Assembly (NCBI GenBank): GCA_902797165.1
Contig: CADBRU010000008.1
Coordinates: 81,471-145,470, forward strand
Origin: an uncultured Elusimicrobium sp.
GTDB lineage: Bacteria > Elusimicrobiota > Elusimicrobia > Elusimicrobiales > Elusimicrobiaceae
Direction: 5' to 3'
Length of the DNA: 64,000 bases
In this document: piece by piece, positions 1 through 6,585 of the stretch
Layout: every line of letters begins with the position of its first letter
How positions within the stretch are numbered: position 1 is the first letter of the stretch
The notes under the pieces: generated by a model
Told to the model about the DNA's origin: nothing
Databases searched by the model: none
The model's input: the letters and a program-made list of their open reading frames with translations, nothing else
Translations under genes and position numbers: made by a program

Positions 1-1144
1 AGAAAGCGCGTTTGCCGGCTTGCAAAACATCTCCGTCTTTAAAAGTAAGCGGGCCGTCTTGCAAAATCTTTTCACCGTTTAGGCGGACGGCACCTTGCTC
101 AATCAGGCCGCGGGCTTTGTTTTTGCTGGCGGCGGCTTTTGCCTCAAACAAAATGGCGGATAAAAGCATTCCTTCTGCCGGTTTGAGTTGGGGCATTTCG
201 TCGGGATTTTCTTTTTTAGAAAATACTTTTTCAAAATTTTCACGGGCAGCCGCTGCGGCAGCCTCGTCATGGAAGCGTGCCGTCAAAAGCCCAGCTAATT
301 TCTTTTTGGCCTCCATGGGGTGCATGGCTTTAATGGCGTTTAGATCTTCACTGGTCAGCAGTTCATAGTAACTGAGCATTAGTTCATCACTAATAGACAT
401 TAATTTGCCAAACATGTCATTCGGAGCGTCATTAAGTCCCACATAATTTCCATATGATTTGGACATTTTTTTCACGCCGTCCGTGCCCACCAAAAGCGGT
501 ACGGTGATAGCCACTTGGGGTTCCTGTCCGTTTTGCTTTTGGAGTTGACGTCCGACGAGTAAATTGAAAATTTGGTCCGTTCCGCCCAGTTCGATATCGG
601 CTTTGAGAGCCACGGAATCTTGTCCCTGAAACAAACTGTACAAGACTTCCAGTAAACTAATTGGGCTGCCGGCGGCCATGCGTTTTTTAAAATCGTCACG
701 CTCTAACACTTGGGCCACGGTTACTTTTTGCAAGGTATGCATTAAATCTGCACCGTGTACAAAGGGGTCCAGCCACTCACTGTTAAATTTGATTTCCGTT
801 TTGGTGGGATCAAGTACTTTGAATGCTTGGTCGGTATAGGTTTTTGCATTTTCCAAAATCTTTTCGCGGGGTAAAACCGGGCGGGTGCTGTCGCGTCCGG
901 AAGGGTCTCCCACGGCAGCCGTAAAATCACCGATAACGAGCACCGCCGTATGTCCTAAATCTTGGAAACGGCGTAGTAAGGATAATGCCACGCTATGCCC
1001 TAAATGTAGGTCCGCACTTGTCGGGTCACAGCCGAGTTTTACTTTTAATTTTTTACCGCTTTCTAATTTTTTTTGCAGTCCTTCTTGATTTACTACATCC
1101 ACGCAACCACGTGTTAAAAATGCAATTTGTTCTTGAATGTTCAT
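1..1144 (-). CDS. tyrS: Tyrosyl-tRNA synthetase (3' end beyond window)
   Basis: Attaches tyrosine to tRNA-Tyr in the cytoplasm. I translated this strand directly: an open frame of 381 codons starts at ATG 1144 and runs off the left edge, so the C-terminus is missing. Class I synthetase signatures are present: HLGH (residues 47-50, the HIGH motif, after GCDPTSADL) and KMSKS (226-230). The GGTDQIFN segment near residue 187 fits the tyrosine/ATP pocket. A C-terminal S4 RNA-binding domain begins near residue 335 and is cut. This layout matches the longer TyrRS type (about 400 residues), so only some 15-25 residues should be lost. An AAGAGGTAA-type ribosome site precedes the start. It lies downstream of priA on the same strand with a 77-base gap, so it may have its own promoter. 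Confidence 0.95.
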   Translation of the reverse strand, partial: MNIQEQIAFLTRGCVDVVNQEGLQKKLESGKKLKVKLGCDPTSADLHLGHSVALSLLRRFQDLGHTAVLVIGDFTAAVGDPSGRDSTRPVLPREKILENAKTYTDQAFKVLDPTKTEIKFNSEWLDPFVHGADLMHTLQKVTVAQVLERDDFKKRMAAGSPISLLEVLYSLFQGQDSVALKADIELGGTDQIFNLLVGRQLQKQNGQEPQVAITVPLLVGTDGVKKMSKSYGNYVGLNDAPNDMFGKLMSISDELMLSYYELLTSEDLNAIKAMHPMEAKKKLAGLLTARFHDEAAAAAARENFEKVFSKKENPDEMPQLKPAEGMLLSAILFEAKAAASKNKARGLIEQGAVRLNGEKILQDGPLTFKDGDVLQAGKRAF

Positions 1145-1221
1145 AATTACCTCTTAAAGTATCCTGTTTCTATTGTAGCATAATGCGCGCGCGTAAGTAC
1201 GTACTTGGCGTATTATCTGAA

Positions 1222-3177
1222 TTAATAAAAATCGTATGGGTCTGCCAATAATTTAAATTCGGTTTTTTTAGAAGGTTTCAATTGGTCTAACGTCTTAACT
1301 AAAGAAGTATATTTTTCCGCGTTTGTTTTAAACAAAATATATTGTTTGAGTGTTTTGTCGGTTTTTTTGCCTGTCTTAACGGGTCCTAATACTTCCGTCG
1401 AAAAAGGCGCGGCCGCACTCATAATGCGCGCAATTTCCGCCTCGATTAAAACAGGGTCTTTTCCCTTAACTAGTACTTTGACTAATTTGATGAAGGGGGG
1501 GTAATTAAAACTTTTCCGTGCCAGTAATTCTTCTTCAGCGGCAGTTTGATAATCTATTTGTAAATTTTCAAATGGATAAATGTCAGACGAGGAAGCCTGC
1601 ACAAATAAAACACTTTGCGTGCGGCCGGCTAATTTATTTTTAAGTTTAAATAAAAGTTGTCCGAATTTTTCGGAAGCGCGAAAATCGGGCCCGTCTAATT
1701 CCAAATCAGCGTCCATAATAGCGGCCAATGTAATACGTTTGCAGTGAGCTATTTCCAGGGCTTGGCGTGTGCCTACCACGATATCTGCTTTGCCTTGCTC
1801 GACGGCTTGGCGGATTTGATACCCTTGCCCGTCTTTGTTTTTTAACGTGTCGGAATCTAAGCGCAGTACGTGCGCCGATGGGAATAACTTGTTTATTTCG
1901 GTAACTATTTTTTGAGTACCGCCGCCGCGTGATTTGAAAATTTTATTTTGGCATTTGGGACAAGTTTGGTCTAAGGATTCTCTGTGACCGCATTTTTTGC
2001 AGATTAAATAATCACCGTCTTGCTCGGTTTTCTCACGAGAGAGAATACTACCGCACTCTTTGCATTTGGCATAAGCGCCGCAATTAAAACAATAATAGGT
2101 ATTTGCATATCCGCGACGGTTCAAAATAAGTAGGGCGGCCTGTTTTTGTTCCAAATTTTGTTGCAAGGCGTGGAGTAACGGGTCTGATATAAGAGCAGAT
2201 TTGCTCCCTTTCTTTTCGGTAATGCGAATGGTTAAATTGGGTTGTTTTTCGGCTACGTAAACAGGTTCAAGGTGTTTCTGCTGCACACTATGTAATAATT
2301 CCAAAGAGGGGGTCTCCGAGGCGTAAATTAACATGGCTTCATGTTGTTTACAACGAAAAGCCATTAAATCGCGCAAGTGAAAATACGGCTTGTTTTCTTC
2401 TTGCTTGTAGTTGTCATGATCGGCCTCTAAAATAGCGGCCATGCGCAAGTTTTTAAAAGGCAAAAGCCCGCCGGAGCGGACGGATACCACAATGCCGGGC
2501 AGCCCGTTAGATATACGGGAAAAAATAACTTTCTTTTGGCTGAGTAGCATTTTGCTATGCCAGCAATATATGTTTTCCGTACCGAATAATTTTTGTAAAT
2601 AAAGGGTAAAATGTTGTGCGGCCAGCACGTCGGGAACGGTGAGTAATACTTGCCCGAAATTTTGCCAAACTTGCGCGGCTAAACGCACGATGATATCCGT
2701 CTGAGTTTGGCGGTTTGTTCCGCTTAATAGAATAGGTTGATATCCGTTTTGTAGTTTATCTTGCAATTGCGTCAGCGCTTCGGCCGCCGGACCGGAAAGC
2801 GGAGCAAACGCGGGCATGTTTAACGTTAGATTTTGTGTTTGATAGGGCAATAATTTAAAATAAGCCTGCGGCGGAATAAGTGCAAATAAAATTTGTCCGA
2901 TAGCGCCGCCCCACGTTTGTTTCATAAACTGGGCAAGCGGAAATAAATCAGAGCCAAATAGCGGTTTTTCGTCTAATACACACGCGATTTTTTTGATAAG
3001 GATATGGTTTTGTAAAGTAGTTTGTTGAGAAATGGAAACTACCAGTCCCGTAGTCAACATCCGTCCGAAAGGCGCGGTGACGCGCACGCCCGGCATGACC
3101 AGTGAGGCAAGTTCTTCCGGTACGGCATAATCAAAATCTCTGTCTAACGGAACATCAAAAACTACTTTGCAATACAT
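1222..3177 (-). CDS. priA: PriA-family primosomal protein, ATPase motifs degenerate
   Basis: PriA restarts collapsed replication forks by loading DnaB; canonical PriA is also a DEXH helicase. This 651-residue protein aligns end to end with PriA: N-terminal 3'-end-binding domain (about 1-105), helicase lobes, and a zinc module with eight cysteines at C363, C366, C372, C375, C393, C396, C406 and C409. The conserved HxRDL and YPPF segments are also seen. The ATPase motifs are gone: the Walker A position near residue 151 reads SGTNRQTQ instead of GxTGSGKT, the DEEH box reads EADH (251-254), and the QVAGRAGR motif reads KNKLAGR (about 513-519). Actinobacterial PriA shows comparable loss, so it is probably a structural restart factor rather than a helicase. 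It starts one base after the udg stop and belongs to the gmk-rpoZ-udg-priA run. Confidence 0.9.
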   Translation of the reverse strand: MYCKVVFDVPLDRDFDYAVPEELASLVMPGVRVTAPFGRMLTTGLVVSISQQTTLQNHILIKKIACVLDEKPLFGSDLFPLAQFMKQTWGGAIGQILFALIPPQAYFKLLPYQTQNLTLNMPAFAPLSGPAAEALTQLQDKLQNGYQPILLSGTNRQTQTDIIVRLAAQVWQNFGQVLLTVPDVLAAQHFTLYLQKLFGTENIYCWHSKMLLSQKKVIFSRISNGLPGIVVSVRSGGLLPFKNLRMAAILEADHDNYKQEENKPYFHLRDLMAFRCKQHEAMLIYASETPSLELLHSVQQKHLEPVYVAEKQPNLTIRITEKKGSKSALISDPLLHALQQNLEQKQAALLILNRRGYANTYYCFNCGAYAKCKECGSILSREKTEQDGDYLICKKCGHRESLDQTCPKCQNKIFKSRGGGTQKIVTEINKLFPSAHVLRLDSDTLKNKDGQGYQIRQAVEQGKADIVVGTRQALEIAHCKRITLAAIMDADLELDGPDFRASEKFGQLLFKLKNKLAGRTQSVLFVQASSSDIYPFENLQIDYQTAAEEELLARKSFNYPPFIKLVKVLVKGKDPVLIEAEIARIMSAAAPFSTEVLGPVKTGKKTDKTLKQYILFKTNAEKYTSLVKTLDQLKPSKKTEFKLLADPYDFY

Positions 3178-3178
3178 A

Positions 3179-4087
3179 TTATGCCTGAGGACGTTTGAGT
3201 CCCATTTCTTTCATAACCATTTGTAAATCGGCCCATGCATCTTTTTTCCAGTTTGGGTTACGCAATAAAGCGGCCGGGTGAAAAGTGGCAATGATCTTAA
3301 TCGGGGTTTTTAATTCGACGGTGTCTAAATGCAGAATATGAAATTTCCCGCGTAGCGCACCCAAAGAATCGGTATCACTGATTAGGGCCTTGGAGGCCAC
3401 TCCTCCCAAAGCCACGATATATTTGGGGGAAATGGCGGCAATTTGTTGCTCGAGAAATTTGCGGCAAACCGCAATTTCTCCGGCGTTGGGAGCGCGGTCA
3501 TTTCCGCGCGATTCGGGGGTTTCCGGATTGATCATGGGATGACATTTGGCAATATTTGCGATAAATACTTGCTCACGTTTAAGTCCCATAGCGGCAATCA
3601 TTTTGTCTAATAATTGCCCGGCGCGGCCGATAAACGGACGGCCTTGGTGGTCTTCATCAAACCCCGGGCCTTCGCCGATAAACATTAGTTTGGCGGCCGG
3701 GTTGCCCTCTCCGGGTACGGCATGCAAACGGGTGTTTCCTAACGGGCAACGGTGGCAATTGTGAATTTCTTGCGCTATTTGATCTAATAAAATTTGTTTT
3801 TCTTTGGCATTCATATCTTCGGTCTCCGGTTGGGGGGAAGGGATATCTTGCACTGCAGTGTTGGGCGTTGCATCCGCGCGCAGAGGTTGCACGGGAATTT
3901 TTACATGGGCCGGATGTTTCCCCGGCGGTACAAAGGCTACGGTTAAATGATTATCTTCTTGCTTTTGATTTTTAGACACAAACGACGCAGCGGCCTGAGA
4001 ACAGGCCGCCGGTATCAATTCGTCTTCTTCGCGGCTAGACAGAAATTGTTTGAAATCTGCTGCCAATTTGCGAACGTCGTCTTTCAT
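3179..4087 (-). CDS. udg: Family 4 uracil-DNA glycosylase (Fe-S)
   Basis: Removes uracil from DNA at the start of base excision repair. The catalytic domain covers residues about 100-302. The active-site loop is GEGPGFDED (139-147) and a second motif is HPAA near the C-terminus. Putative 4Fe-4S ligands are C111, C114, C182 and C208. The last pair is 26 residues apart instead of the roughly 16 usual in family 4 enzymes, because of an insertion rich in Pro, Asn and Glu. The first 100 residues form a low-complexity, probably disordered extension, which makes the protein longer (302 aa) than the usual 200-230. It sits between rpoZ and priA with spacings of 3 and 1 bases, so cotranscription is likely. 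Symbol usage varies in this family. Confidence 0.9.
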   Translation of the reverse strand: MKDDVRKLAADFKQFLSSREEDELIPAACSQAAASFVSKNQKQEDNHLTVAFVPPGKHPAHVKIPVQPLRADATPNTAVQDIPSPQPETEDMNAKEKQILLDQIAQEIHNCHRCPLGNTRLHAVPGEGNPAAKLMFIGEGPGFDEDHQGRPFIGRAGQLLDKMIAAMGLKREQVFIANIAKCHPMINPETPESRGNDRAPNAGEIAVCRKFLEQQIAAISPKYIVALGGVASKALISDTDSLGALRGKFHILHLDTVELKTPIKIIATFHPAALLRNPNWKKDAWADLQMVMKEMGLKRPQA

Positions 4088-4090
4088 AGA

Positions 4091-4390
4091 TTATAAGCGA
4101 AGCGGCTCTTTGGCTTTGCGTTCGGCTTCCAAACGGGCTTCTTCGGCTGCTTTTAATTCCGCTTCTAAATTTTGGCGGCGGATTTCTAACACAGCATCTT
4201 TGCTCATTTTGCCGGACAAAATATCGTCTAATGCTACTTTGATGACGGCTGCGTGCGGTTGGAATTTATATTCGGTTCTTTTTTTGAGTTCCTTGGCCCA
4301 AATAGAGGCAAGTACCACCACATCATAGCGGTCTCCGTCAAAGTTCATGAGTTCGGCTTCAATATTTTGTTTATTTTTGGTGTTCGCCAT
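4091..4390 (-). CDS. rpoZ: RNA polymerase omega subunit
   Basis: Small RNA polymerase subunit that helps assemble beta-prime. It has 99 residues. The segment RYDVVVLASIWAKELK followed by an AVIKVALDDILSGK stretch matches the omega fold (helices around residues 20-65). The C-terminal third is a charged, Ala/Glu/Lys-rich helix with no visible motif. Position supports the call: it starts 8 bases after gmk on the same strand, and gmk-rpoZ is one of the most conserved bacterial gene pairs. AGGAGTATAT just upstream provides a ribosome site. Omega proteins diverge strongly, so context carries part of the confidence. Confidence 0.85.
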   Translation of the reverse strand: MANTKNKQNIEAELMNFDGDRYDVVVLASIWAKELKKRTEYKFQPHAAVIKVALDDILSGKMSKDAVLEIRRQNLEAELKAAEEARLEAERKAKEPLRL

Positions 4391-4398
4391 ATATACTC

Positions 4399-4998
4399 CT
4401 ATTTTTTAATAAATTTTTTTAAATCTTTTTGGCAATGCAATGTTTTTAATTGTTCCGCGCGGATAATTGCCAACGTGTCCGCTACTGCGTCTTTGAGTTG
4501 ATCATTAATAACCAAATAATCATAATGCGGAATTTGTTTTATTTCCTTTTGGGCGGTTTTCAGACGTAATGCTACATCTTGCGTGTTGTCATTGCGCGCA
4601 AGTAAACGTTTTTTCAAAACGGCCATACTGGGCGGCATTAAGAAAATTTTAACCGCTTGCGGATATTTGCTTGCTACAGTTTGCGCGCCTTGCACATCAA
4701 TCACCAGTACCGGGCAAATGCCTTTTTTCAGTAGACCCTCTACCGAAGATTTGGGGATGCCGTAATAACTGGTATGTACGTGCGCCCATTCGAGCATTTT
4801 TCCTTTTTTGATAGCGGATAAAAATTGTTTTTCCGTCCAAAAATGATAATCTTTTCCGTTTTTCTCTCCGCTGCGCGGCATGCGAGTCGTGGCCGTAACC
4901 ACGCGCGCTAAAGTTTTATTTTGCTTTAACACGTTTTGTATGACGGTTGTTTTTCCGCCGCCTGACGGAGACGACATAATGATAGGAAAAGCTCTCAT
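4399..4998 (-). CDS. gmk: Guanylate kinase
   Basis: Phosphorylates GMP (and dGMP) to GDP in purine nucleotide synthesis. It has 199 residues, the normal family length. The P-loop SSPSGGGKTT lies at residues 9-18. The GMP-binding region follows with TTRMPRSGEKNGKDYHF (about 37-53), then the YYGIPK segment and the LVIDVQGA strand; the lid has RLLARNDNT. First gene of the gmk-rpoZ-udg-priA group. The 48 bases upstream to the convergent-side pilin gene hold no obvious terminator, so read-through from the pilin gene is possible. Confidence 0.95.
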   Translation of the reverse strand: MRAFPIIMSSPSGGGKTTVIQNVLKQNKTLARVVTATTRMPRSGEKNGKDYHFWTEKQFLSAIKKGKMLEWAHVHTSYYGIPKSSVEGLLKKGICPVLVIDVQGAQTVASKYPQAVKIFLMPPSMAVLKKRLLARNDNTQDVALRLKTAQKEIKQIPHYDYLVINDQLKDAVADTLAIIRAEQLKTLHCQKDLKKFIKK

Positions 4999-5046
4999 AC
5001 TGCTATTTTAGCAAATATGAGAGCCTAAATTAAAGGGGGTAAACTA

Positions 5047-5523
5047 TTAATAATCAAAGCCTTCTATAGCCTGATATCCCTGTGCAGCGGTACAAATAGC
5101 CTTTCCTCTATCATCAGGATAACCACATTTATGTATCCATGTACCATTGGTACTTCGTTCTGCAAATATTGTAACATAGTCATTTGTCGTGTAATAGTGA
5201 TATACGTATACATCTGCCATAGGACCAGCTAGGTCAAGACCTACTTTACCATTACCAACCCAACAAGAATCATCATCATCGTAGTCACAAGGAATATCTA
5301 TTGACAAACCGACATCATTTGGATCACCATTATAATTTCTTGCTGTAGGATTTTCTAATAATAATACTTCCGTTGCTCTTTCCAAACTACTAGCGATTTG
5401 TACAGATTGCGCCACTTTTGCTTTATCCACGGCTTTTTGATATTGCGGTAGTGCAATGGCTGACAAAATACCGATAATTAAGACTACTACTAACAGTTCA
5501 ATGAGCGTAAAACCTTTTTTCAT
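5047..5523 (-). CDS. Type IV prepilin (pilin paralogue 1)
   Basis: Secreted pilin or pseudopilin subunit of a type IV pilus or related machine. I place the start at ATG 5523 (MKKGFTLIELL), because an AAGGAG site precedes it and the class III prepilin signature requires it; a longer frame up to 5565 has no support. Residues 1-4 form the leader cut by prepilin peptidase after Gly4, with Phe5 as the methylated first residue and Glu9 conserved. The hydrophobic helix covers about 5-28. The remaining roughly 130 residues are a globular domain unlike the other paralogues, with DDDDSCWVG in the middle and four cysteines that could make disulfides. Total 158 aa. A copy of the second pilin gene's promoter region lies upstream. 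Confidence 0.9.
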   Translation of the reverse strand: MKKGFTLIELLVVVLIIGILSAIALPQYQKAVDKAKVAQSVQIASSLERATEVLLLENPTARNYNGDPNDVGLSIDIPCDYDDDDSCWVGNGKVGLDLAGPMADVYVYHYYTTNDYVTIFAERSTNGTWIHKCGYPDDRGKAICTAAQGYQAIEGFDY

Positions 5524-5593
5524 AGTTTTCTCCTTAAGGGGAATATCCCTTTGAAAATTATACAAAAAAACCCCTGCACAAAATAGGCAGGGG
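5521..5593 (-). repeat. 73-bp upstream cassette, copy A
   Basis: Identical, base for base, to 6131-6203. On the minus strand it contains a rho-independent terminator for the preceding gene, a TATAAT-like hexamer, a small dyad (AAGGG/CCCTT, 5536-5551) immediately before the AAGGAG ribosome site (5530-5535), and the ATG of the pilin gene. Confidence 0.95.
5564..5593 (-). terminator. Rho-independent terminator after pilin paralogue 2
   Basis: Seven-bp stem CCCCTGC/GCAGGGG (5571-5577 with 5587-5593), then seven T on the minus strand. It separates pilin 2 from pilin 1. Confidence 0.85.
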
Positions 5594-5611
5594 AAATTTA
5601 TCTTGGTAAAA

Positions 5612-6133
5612 TTAAATAGGAAGTTTGTAAGCCCGTCCGCCCTCGGCCCCTCCGAAGGTATCTTTGTCTACTCCTCCCATAGATTGGCAAGCTTTTTTAT
5701 ATACGTCACTTTTGCCAAAGCACCAATGACCGGAGCGCTCTGCTGTACTGTGTTGGTTAAAATAAAACATAATTCCTTCGAAATAACCATCGGGAAGTAA
5801 AATTTCTACACGGTCCGGAGGTCCTCCGTATCCGTTCAAGGCAATATTAATTTTAACCTTATTGGACAATTTGATTTTTATAAAATCTTCCACGTTAGAT
5901 TCTACTGTATAATTACCCAAAGAAATATCCAAAGCATCCAAATCGGTGGTATATTCTCCGGCCGCCAAATAGTTGCGTTCTTCGGCCTGTTGAATGGCTT
6001 GCGCCAAAATAAATCCTTGTGTGAGGCGGCTTTTGGCAACGGCTACTTGATATTGCGGCAAGGCAATAGCCGACAAGATACCGATGATTAATACGACTAC
6101 CAACAGTTCGATAAGTGTAAAACCTTTCTTCAT
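5612..6133 (-). CDS. Type IV prepilin (pilin paralogue 2)
   Basis: Second prepilin, 173 aa from ATG 6133 (MKKGFTLIELL), chosen by the AAGGAG site and the prepilin signature. Leader of four residues, then Phe5 and Glu9 and a hydrophobic helix to about residue 28, identical in protein sequence to paralogue 1 up to ALPQYQ. The globular part differs, with a Gly/Pro-rich GYGGPPDRVE stretch and two cysteines near the end. The N-terminal coding sequence differs from paralogue 1 by synonymous changes although the 73 bp upstream are identical. Probably a surface or machine subunit; major or minor role cannot be told. Confidence 0.9.
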   Translation of the reverse strand: MKKGFTLIELLVVVLIIGILSAIALPQYQVAVAKSRLTQGFILAQAIQQAEERNYLAAGEYTTDLDALDISLGNYTVESNVEDFIKIKLSNKVKINIALNGYGGPPDRVEILLPDGYFEGIMFYFNQHSTAERSGHWCFGKSDVYKKACQSMGGVDKDTFGGAEGGRAYKLPI

Positions 6134-6203
6134 AGTTTTCTCCTTAAGGGGAATATCCCTTTGAAAATTATACAAAAAAACCCCTGCACAAAATAGGCAG
6201 GGG
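6131..6203 (-). repeat. 73-bp upstream cassette, copy B
   Basis: Exact copy of 5521-5593, here upstream of pilin paralogue 2 and carrying the terminator of the lipoprotein gene. It contains the same hairpin (6146-6161), ribosome site and start codon. Confidence 0.95.
6174..6203 (-). terminator. Rho-independent terminator after TRL-like gene
   Basis: Same CCCCTGC/GCAGGGG stem (6181-6187 with 6197-6203) and T run on the minus strand as at 5564-5593. Confidence 0.85.
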
Positions 6204-6223
6204 TAAAAATGTAAAACAACAGA

Positions 6224-6526
6224 TTAACTTCCGGTTACAATTGTGCAGACTTCTGCATAAATGGCGTAACCTTTGACTTCTTTATCCACGGAGGCAACCT
6301 TGGTAATGTTTCCATTCTTTTTGGCGGCTTCTATGGACATATCACCTTGTACCAGTAAGCCCAGTACATTGGTGGCACACGCGCGGCCTACTTTTTTACC
6401 GGTGTTCCCGGTTACCATCATGGGTTGGGTGGTTTGCGCAAATAAAGCCATGCCGGCTTCGGTTGCGGGGGTAGCACACGCACCTAATAAAGTGCAGGCA
6501 AAAACTACGAATAATGCTTTTCTCAT
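6224..6526 (-). CDS. TRL-like lipoprotein
   Basis: Small exported lipoprotein of 100 residues. Signal peptide 1-15 ends in the lipobox LLGAC, with lipid-bearing Cys16. The mature part carries TGNTGKKVGRACATN and the SIEAAKKNGNITKVASVD motif, then a C-terminal CTIVTG, which together match the TRL-like family (named after a tRNA-associated locus; function unknown). AGGAGTGACT precedes the start. It is monocistronic, with terminators on both sides. The absence of Asp after the Cys suggests outer-membrane sorting if E. coli Lol rules apply, which is an assumption here. Confidence 0.8.
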   Translation of the reverse strand: MRKALFVVFACTLLGACATPATEAGMALFAQTTQPMMVTGNTGKKVGRACATNVLGLLVQGDMSIEAAKKNGNITKVASVDKEVKGYAIYAEVCTIVTGS

Positions 6527-6548
6527 AAGTCACTCCTCATATGTAAAA

Positions 6549-6576
6549 TAAAACCCCGGCAATTCACCGGGGTTTT
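6549..6576 (-). terminator. Rho-independent terminator after ppdK
   Basis: AACCCCGG/CCGGGGTT stem with a seven-base loop, flanked on the minus-strand 3' side by a T-rich run. It lies between the ppdK stop and the lipoprotein gene. Confidence 0.85.
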
Positions 6577-6585
6577 GAAAACTAC

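Noticed and set aside
12..368. Plus-strand open frame at the left edge
   Set aside because: It is antisense to tyrS, whose motifs and frame are unambiguous.
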